A DNA stretch of 64,000 bases. It comes from Aquilaria yunnanensis. Lineage: Eukaryota; Streptophyta; Magnoliopsida; Malvales; Thymelaeaceae. Shown piece after piece: positions 56,950-64,000 of the stretch (the stretch's first letter is position 1; each line of letters begins with the position of its first letter). The stretch covers positions 90,410,893 through 90,474,892 of the forward strand of contig CM077594.1 of the NCBI GenBank assembly GCA_039654915.1, read 5' to 3'. Made by a program: the position numbers and the translations under genes. The notes beneath the pieces are model-generated. The model was not told where the DNA came from. It worked only from the letters and a program-made list of their open reading frames with translations, and ran no database searches.

Positions 56950-58227
56950 CGAAATCTTCACTTTCAATTACCAATCACATCATGGCCTAGGAATTTAAAC
57001 TCGACCAACTATTGGACCTTGATTTTCAGTGCCACACAATTTTCAATTAAATGCCCGATTAAACATTTTGTATTTGGCGTTTGGGTCATTCCAACTTGGA
57101 AGAGGAGGCTACTTGATCTTTGCTACCGTTGGTATGGGTGGTAGCAGGTTTGTAACTTGTGAAAATTGAATCGACTTGAGTAGCATTTCTTCCCATTGGT
57201 GGTAGTATGTGGTACTGATGAGGAAGCCTTGGAGATTACAATCTCAATAGGATATCCTTTCACTTGTAACGTGAGTGGTATTGGACCATAGGACTTGGAG
57301 ATGATGTTTTGGACAGCTCCGCTTCTTTTATTGAAACATCCTCCAATTGAAGAATCGACCAGCTTTCCTGTTTTAATTCCAAATTCGATCTTTTCTCCAG
57401 ATAAAACCATATTTGAAAAGCTACTTGAAGTGTTCCCAACTAGTTTTTCATAAAATGGTTTATTTAGTGTTTGGGTAAACAGGGTGATCAATTCTCTTTC
57501 TATCATAGATGGTTGAACTTGTGCGGCTAAGTGTCTCCACCTTTATGCGTATTCCTTAAAAGTCTCTTGTTCCTTCTTCTCTATATTCTGGAGAATTTGG
57601 TGATCTAGGGGTAAGTCTATAACATGCTCACAGTTACTGATTGAGAGCTTAAACGAGGTCATTCCAGGCTTTGATGTTTCTCAGACCTTGACTTAGATAC
57701 CATTGTAGCACTGACTTTGTAAGATTTTCTTGAAAAAGTGATATCAACACTTTCTCGTCTCTTGTGAGTGGTTGTATTTTCCTTAGAAACAGCGTAATAT
57801 AATTGATGGGATAACTTGTTCCATCATATTTCACAAAGTCAGGTATCTTAAAGTATGAGGGAATCACAACATCTGGTATCAAGCAAAGATTGTTCATCAA
57901 AAGAGATAAAGTGCCTCTTTCAATGGTCCGCAGTCTCTTTTCTATGATCTTGAGTTTTTTTAGTATTCTCTTCTTCTTTAAGCAGGAGCTTCTTTTCTTC
58001 AAAAATTGGACTGTGCCTTAGATGAATGATATCAGATAGACCTGAGTCATGAAAGAGCTTCTCTTGAACTGAGACCTGTTCTGAGTGAATTGGGGAGGAT
58101 AGGTTAGATCTTGTGGGTCATTGACGGGGACTTGGGTCGCTAACTCCATTAACTGTTTCATTTGCTCAGCCATACTTTCTATATTGGACTTCATATCTAT
58201 GAGACGTCCTTTGGTTTGTTCTGCCAT
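56950..58227 (-). pseudogene. Decayed gag of the retrotransposon
   Basis: Three adjacent minus-strand pieces (58227-58018, 58002-57649, 57506-57123) together read as a Ty3/gypsy gag. The N-terminal piece is coiled-coil-like (MAEQMKQLMEL). The middle has LIPDVVIPSYFKIPDFVKYDG and VLQWYL, the retrotransposon capsid signature. The third has MIERELITLFTQTLNKPFY and VGNTSSSFSNMV. A further stretch down to about 56950 reads GHLIENCVALKIKVQ, like the end of a Tat-type gag, but with stops. Frame breaks separate the pieces, so no full-length capsid protein can be made. Confidence 0.8.
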
Positions 58228-58289
58228 TAATCTTATTTGGAGCCGAGCTGGATATCGGTGTTGATGGCCAATTTTACCGTTTCTAAAGT

Positions 58290-58553
58290 GAGATTCATTT
58301 TATTAAACTTTATATGCAATTGATTGATGTGATGGATGTATGTAATACAAAATGAGATTATGTTTTTATCAGACTTTGTATGCATGTATTTAATGTAATG
58401 GATGCGTGCAATACAAAATGAGATTATGTTTTATCAAACTTTGTATGCACGTGATTGATGTAATGGATGCATGCAATACAAAATGAGATTATGTTTTTAT
58501 CAGACTTTGTATGCACATGATTGATGTAATGGATGCATGCAATAAGTGAGTTT
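58290..58553. repeat. Tandem repeats of about 65 bp in the element leader
   Basis: Three to four copies share TGATGTAATGGATGCATGCA, ATACAAAATGAGATTATG and ATCA(G/A)ACTTTGTATGCA. They lie between the primer binding site and gag. Confidence 0.8.
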
Positions 58554-59282
58554 GATTATCAACTATCGTAGAACTTCGAGATTTTTAGTTGTCATTTAGA
58601 AAGATCAAAAGTTATTACAGTTTGGTGCGTGGTTTTGATGCATGACAAAAAATTGTACAAAACAGAAGTATAACAAAAGAATAACAAGGTTAACAACGAG
58701 TTAGATATCAATTAATAACACATGAACTATTACGAAAAGAAGTCTGAGCCATAAATATAAAACACAAAGAAACCCAAGGATAAGGTAACAAAAATGGCAT
58801 AACAATAACATGCTTATAGTGTTGGTAAATGGTAGAAATTCTATGGTCAGTTCTATGGTTAAGTGGGGAATTCTATATGCATAAGGTGGCTTATCAAAAA
58901 GGCCAAGGATAGTTCCCGAATCCCGTCACTAAATTATAGTGACAGCCCGATTCCTTACCCTCTAGGGTTAATGTAAGGAATGGATTAATTCGAGTCGTAG
59001 CTTTTCGTGGGCCCATGCAGAGACTAACCGTCTCAGAAGGCAATACACTACTTTGCTACTTTGAAACCGGTGAAGGCTTGGAGACCGTGGCCTCACAAGG
59101 ACAGCAACACCAATTCCGCTTAGAAAGAATCGTGTTTGATTTAAGGAAGCTCGGGTATAGAGCTTCATTTTGTGAATGCATTATGCATGTTTAGAATAAG
59201 TAAATATAACATATAAATTCACATAAAAATAAACAAAACAGAACAAAATAAATCAACTTTTAGGCTTGACTCACTAACCAGG

Positions 59283-59301
59283 GTCCCCAGTGGAGTCGCC
59301 A
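59283..59301 (-). other. Primer binding site of the retrotransposon
   Basis: The minus strand reads TGGCGACTCCACTGGGGAC three bases after the 5' LTR. It begins with the TGG expected opposite a tRNA CCA end and resembles the tRNA-Arg-type site I recall for Ogre/Tat elements. The exact tRNA should be checked. Confidence 0.75.
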
Positions 59302-59304
59302 AGC

Positions 59305-62286
59305 TGTGGCAACGTGCGGGTTTTCGGGAGTCGCCACCAATCGGTTTTCTTAGGTCGATTGGTCACCTTAAAATTGGTCTGCGAGAGTTCGGGGATCGGG
59401 AGTACGGTTACGTTAAAACAACTTTGTTAAAACGCCCAAAAATTGGCACCTTAGTTGATTTTAATTTTGTTTTGCTTTGCTTTTAAATAATTCTCAGTTA
59501 ATTTTCAAAATTAGAAATTTTAACTGGATTAGTCGAAATGTGGATTTTTAAATTAATTTGTATAAAATTTTATACTTCCGAACCATGGACTCTGCCGAGT
59601 CATTTGGACACGGAAGATTTTGATTCCGAACCATGGACTCTGCCGAGTCATTTGGACACGGAATTTGACGAAATTTTAATCCATATCGTAAAAATATGAA
59701 TTTTTTATCTTTTTATTTAATTTATTTATTTTAAAAGTTTGATATTTTCCAAACCGTAGATCCTGCCGGATCATCCGGATATGGAAATTATTTTAATTTA
59801 ATTAAATTTTTCTAAGCGTGACTTTTTGATTATGTCAAACTAATTTTTTTAGATTAATTAAAAAGAAGTTTATCTAATCTAATCCTATAATTAAGCTTAA
59901 CATTAATTTCTAAACTAATTCATAACTTTAATAATCCAAACAAAACTTAAAAAGTAAAACAATGGCTAATTTGTAAATCAGAACAATATTAGAGTCTAAA
60001 ATATACAAATCACATAAGACTAGGGGCAAATTATGTATTTAAAATATTTATCTAACCAAATCATACGATTATACTTAGTAATAATTCTTTAAGTTTATTC
60101 ATACCCTTAATTAAATGAACAAACAAAGACATAAAAGAGAATAAACATTAATGGCCAAATTGCAATTCAAAACAACCTTAAAGTCTCAGACGAACAAATC
60201 AAATAAATCCGAGGATCAATTATCTATTAAAATTACCTATCTAACCTAATCATATAATTAAGTTTAATGACAATTTCTAAGTTAGTTTATGCGTTTAATT
60301 ATTTGAACAAACAAAACACAAAATAAAGAACATAAGTAAATCAGAGATCAAGTTGTAAATCAAAACAAACTTAAAGTTTCAAATGAACAAATCAGATAAA
60401 TCTGAAGACAAATTATTTATTTAAATTATTTATATATAAGCTAATCATATAGTTAAACTTAATGTTAATTGCTAAGTGAATTTTACACCTTTAATTAACT
60501 GAATAAACAAAAACATAAAAAAAAGAAAATAAACATCAGTGGCTAAATTGTAAGTCAAAACAAACTTAAAGTCTCAGATAAATCAAATAAATCTAGGGAT
60601 TTAACTAGGATTAAGCCAAAATTAGACTTTCGGCTCAGATTTGGATCAACAACAGATCGATTTGCGAGCTATGTTTCATTATTTAATTTTAATTTTTGTT
60701 TACTTTAAACAATTTTAAATTGATATCCAAACCATGGATTCTAACCGAATCATCTGGACATGGATTTTGATAATCGATCTTAGGTCAGATTTTCCAATAA
60801 TTTATATGTTACTTAACCAATAATTTGGTACACATTAGATGCACTAATAGAATTAAAATTAAACTATTCTAAAAATAAGGATAAATAAATAAATAAATAA
60901 ACATATCAAAATCACAATCCTATGTTGTTCTCCTATATCAATTTAATAATCAAATTTAATGTAAGGTCAAACCAATATTAATAAAGAAAACAAAGAAAAA
61001 TATGAATAATGAAAATCTTGCTGTCGGGGGTTAATCTGCAACATAAAATATGTCAGTGACTTAAATGAATAAAATAAAGATAACTAAGGACTAAATAAGA
61101 ATTTTACCCAAAAAAGCAACTTTGACTTAGTCAAAACGCAAAAACGCGTCTGCCAGCGTTTTTACTTCTTCCTCTTCTCGCGACGGTGGCGCTGCAGCGA
61201 TGGGATGGCGATGCAGCTGGGAAGGGGGTGGCGATTGCGCGGCGGAGGGAGAGCAACAGCCGGAGGACTAGGCCGGAAACTGGAGGAGCTTGGCGGGCGC
61301 AGCGGCAGGAGCTGGATGCGGCGGCTAGCGCAAGGCGAGGTGGGGTGAAGCAGAGAAAGAGAAAAGGTTGGCGGCAGAGGGGGAGCAGCAAGGCATGTCG
61401 GCAGAGGCTGGAACGGCGTCGTGGCGAACAGGGGGAACGACGCCGTGGGGAGGAGAGACGTTATCTGTGCTGACGGAGGGAGGACAGCGTGGTGGAGGGG
61501 AGCTAGAAACGGCGACCGCGGGCTCGGACAGGATGCACGGCGAACGCTTGGGGACGGCGGGTTTGGCTAGCGGCAGAAGGGGAGGTGGCGCGATGCGAGG
61601 TGAGGATGATGGTGGTCGCGTCGGTGGCGAACTGGGATGGGAGAAGAAGAAGAGTGTTTTCTGTTTTTTTCTTTTCTTTTCGGGAAGGAGAGGCGAGAGT
61701 AGTTCGTGACTGAGAGCGTGAGAGTTCTTTTTTTTTTTTTTTTTTGTTTTAGGGAGATCCGAGAGAGAGAACCTGAGAGGGAGAGAGAAGAGAGTTTTTT
61801 GAGAGAGAGAAGAGAGAGCTCAGTGTCTTTTTTTTGTCTATTGTCCGTGTGTTTGAGTCTGTGGGAGAGAGAAGAAAGAGAGAGAAGCGTAGCAGAGAGC
61901 TCGCCCCCAAGGAGAAGCTGAGCCAGCCCCCCGTTTAATAATCCCCCTCAGAAGGATCGAGAAGGGAGATATTTTTAATTTTTTATTATTATTTATTTAT
62001 TTTATTATATATATATATTTTTTATTACATATATATTTTTGATTCGATTTGATTTGATTTTTAACTAATTAATTTTTTTAATTAATTAATAATAATTTTT
62101 TTTAAACACACACAAACAGATATATATATTATTATATTTTGACTAAACTTATAAAACAAAAATGCCCCCTCCTAAATTAATTTTTATCAATAAATATATA
62201 ATATTATTTTTAATTTAATTAATTAATATTTTTTAATTAATTAATAATTTTTTTTTATGAAGGTCGGACGAAATTGGGTGTCAACA
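59305..62286 (-). repeat. 5' LTR (2,982 bp)
   Basis: Direct copy of 43920-46903, apparently identical apart from two fewer T's in the poly-T run. In the transcribed (minus) direction it starts TGTTGACACCCAATTTCGTC and ends GTTGCCACA. It supplies the promoter for the element RNA. I could not place its TATA box or transcription start with confidence. Confidence 0.95.
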
Positions 62287-62291
62287 ATGTT
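62287..62291 (+). repeat. Target site duplication, right copy
   Basis: ATGTT directly after the right LTR, identical to 43915-43919. Confidence 0.9.
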
Positions 62292-64000
62292 CTACAAAAG
62301 TACAGTTCTTATGATAATAGCTAACAAGAATTTTGAATAAAAAAAAAGAAAAAGAAGTATGTCTAGGGTACATTTACATACATAAGACTCTTTTGTGATT
62401 CAGTTAAAAAAAATCATTATTAGGATCCAACTTAGTGTAATTGAGAACTAACCAAAGTCTTTCCTAAGCTGTTAATTATTATAATTATCCTTTACAACTC
62501 AATTATAATGTAGCTAGACTGCGATCAAACCTTCGAAGGTAATAGACAAATAGTTTGGTCTTTAATTCCCGTATTTGGAGTAGGTACTAATGAGGAACAA
62601 GTATATAAATGGCAATAGAACTATGTTTATTAATTTTCAGACTGTTATGATATAATTTTTCACAGGCATATTAACTTGGAACAAACATTAGCCTGTAAAT
62701 GCCAAGTATGTATATAAGGACGTAACCTTGCGATTAAGAATATTCATTCAGTTGGATTGGTTTAGAACCAATCTAAATAGAATAGTCCGATTAATTTTTT
62801 ATTTTTATAAATTTAATTCTAACTATCTGAATTATATATTAAAATGAACCCAAACATCTAAATTATAATTTGGGTTTTTTTTATCCAAATCATCCAAATT
62901 ATAATTTGGTTTATCAAATTTTTATATTTGGATTCTTTTTTATTAGAACTAAACACCTGATAATTGAAAAAAGTAAGATAAAACTAAAAAAAATTGATAA
63001 ATTTTGGTAATATTACATTTATACCTAAACTTAATGTTTGATTCATAACATATAGTCCAAAATTAAACAAAAATGATCTTATATATGTAGAGTTGATGAG
63101 TATAATTATAAAATACATATTACTTTTCGGTTTATTCGGTTTAGATCCAATCAGAACCAAATAACCAAATAACCAGCACAAGTGTAGGTTCGACCTAACC
63201 TCAGGAGAGTCCTAGTAATTTTTCCTTCTGTTTATTCTCTAAATTATTTACTGTTTTATTTTTTTATCTTAAATCTATAAAAAAAATATCAAATTTTGGT
63301 CTTAAAAATAATAAAAATATTTATTTTTGGTCTATTATTGAATAAAATTTACTAACTCATAATAGCTATCTCATAGTAATTTTTTAGATCATAATTTGAG
63401 CCATTTAGTAACTGGTTTCCAGTATATTTAATATGTACAATAATCTTTTATAGTTAATAGATAATTTAAATCATAATTTTTTCTTTTTAAATTAGATTTA
63501 TTTTATTCATAAAGAAAAAAATAGAAAATTTAAATTTATTGAAATACATTTGCTGCATGTTTTATTAGATTTTCAAAAAAATTGTTTAAAACAGTTAGTC
63601 TGAATAACGGATCTCATTTGATAAGGGACGAAATGTATAAGTTTAATAAGTCTAGGACCAAAATACAACAAACACAAAATTGGAAGCGAAAACAGGATAA
63701 GAATTAAAAGTTATCGACCATTTTCTGACAGTTACTCATTTTTTCATGCCTGTGGTACGATTACGATTCCGGAATCGTAAATTGCATTTATGTATGTAAT
63801 CTTGCTAGATTTGGCTTCTCTTCTTTTCCCTTCTTCTTTCCGCAGCTTTCTTCGCGTCTCGTTATCTTTATCTTTGCAGATATTTTGACTGATTGTTTGG
63901 TACAAAAGAAAAAGAGCTCCAGAGAGGGTTGACTTTTCTTGACTTTTTGACTTTGACCTTGAACCATTCTGTGTATTTGCCTTTTCTTTTTCTGCTTTTG
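62292..64000. other. Right flank, no gene recognised
   Basis: AT-rich, non-coding. Bases about 62745-63185 carry GGTTTAGAACCAATC and CGGTTTATTCGGTTTAGATCC stretches of the sort found in non-autonomous hAT elements, but no end or duplication could be fixed. From about 63780 the sequence becomes pyrimidine-rich and may be the promoter or leader of a gene beyond the window. Confidence 0.3.

Larger units (their letters stand above)
43920..62286 (-). mobile_element. Young non-autonomous LTR retrotransposon, Tat/Ogre-like, with cargo ORFs
   Basis: An 18,367-bp element bounded by ATGTT duplications. In its own (minus-strand) direction it runs: 5' LTR (62286-59305), primer binding site (59301-59283), a leader with tandem repeats, decayed gag (58227 to about 56950), a repeat-rich spacer where pol would be expected (about 56950-54000), three tandem 182-aa cysteine-cluster ORFs, a LOG-type ORF, a 40-copy 73-bp array, a purine tract, and the 3' LTR (46903-43920). 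LTRs start TGTTGACACC and end CCACA in this orientation. The start, the long LTR, the primer site resembling the tRNA-Arg type, and tandem repeats before the 3' LTR all recall the Tat/Ogre group; this is from memory of that lineage. No protease, RT, RNase H or integrase motif is visible, so mobility must rely on another element. Confidence 0.93.

Overview
The window is nuclear DNA of a flowering plant, most likely a eudicot. Spliced genes with GT-AG introns, a ubiquitin polyprotein, long AT-rich intergenic DNA, MITEs and several LTR retrotransposons all point there. I cannot name the species.

The left two thirds (about 1-39,000) is ordinary gene space with five recognisable host genes. They are a three-repeat polyubiquitin gene (minus strand, 2172-2864), a nine-exon VTT/SNARE-associated Golgi-type membrane protein gene (plus, 6281-10933), a single-exon conserved plant gene of unknown function (21321-21758), a three-exon LUL/LOG2-type RING ubiquitin ligase gene (26740-29738), and a three-exon HIPP gene encoding a metal-binding isoprenylated protein (34307-36170). 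Small transposons lie between them: Stowaway-like MITEs, a hAT-like MITE with an 8-bp target duplication, two fold-back elements, a TRIM with 136-bp terminal repeats, and a degraded non-autonomous LTR element. They do not form an operon or a shared pathway; at most, ubiquitin is the substrate of the RING ligase.

The right third is dominated by mobile DNA. A degraded Ty3/gypsy fragment (about 39,795-42,190) is followed by a complete, very young LTR retrotransposon at 43,920-62,286 (18.4 kb). It lies on the minus strand and is bounded by an ATGTT target duplication. Its 2.98-kb LTRs appear to differ only in the length of a poly-T run. The LTR ends, the primer binding site and the 3' tandem repeats resemble the Tat/Ogre lineage. 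It keeps only a decayed gag and shows no recognisable pol, so it must be moved by enzymes supplied in trans.

The notable part is its cargo. Between the gag remnant and the 3' LTR it carries four open, intronless ORFs on the element's sense strand. Three are tandem 182-aa paralogues with a basic stretch and a small cysteine cluster, resembling in layout the nucleic-acid-binding (silencing-suppressor type) proteins of some plant RNA viruses. The fourth is an intact-looking LOG (cytokinin-activating phosphoribohydrolase) retrocopy. Three of the four have a similarly phrased TATA element and related upstream repeats. Then comes a 40-copy, 73-bp tandem array in which each unit can fold into two hairpins. 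This looks like a non-autonomous retrotransposon with a cargo of hormone and RNA-binding genes, and I regard it as the best candidate for an undescribed system here.
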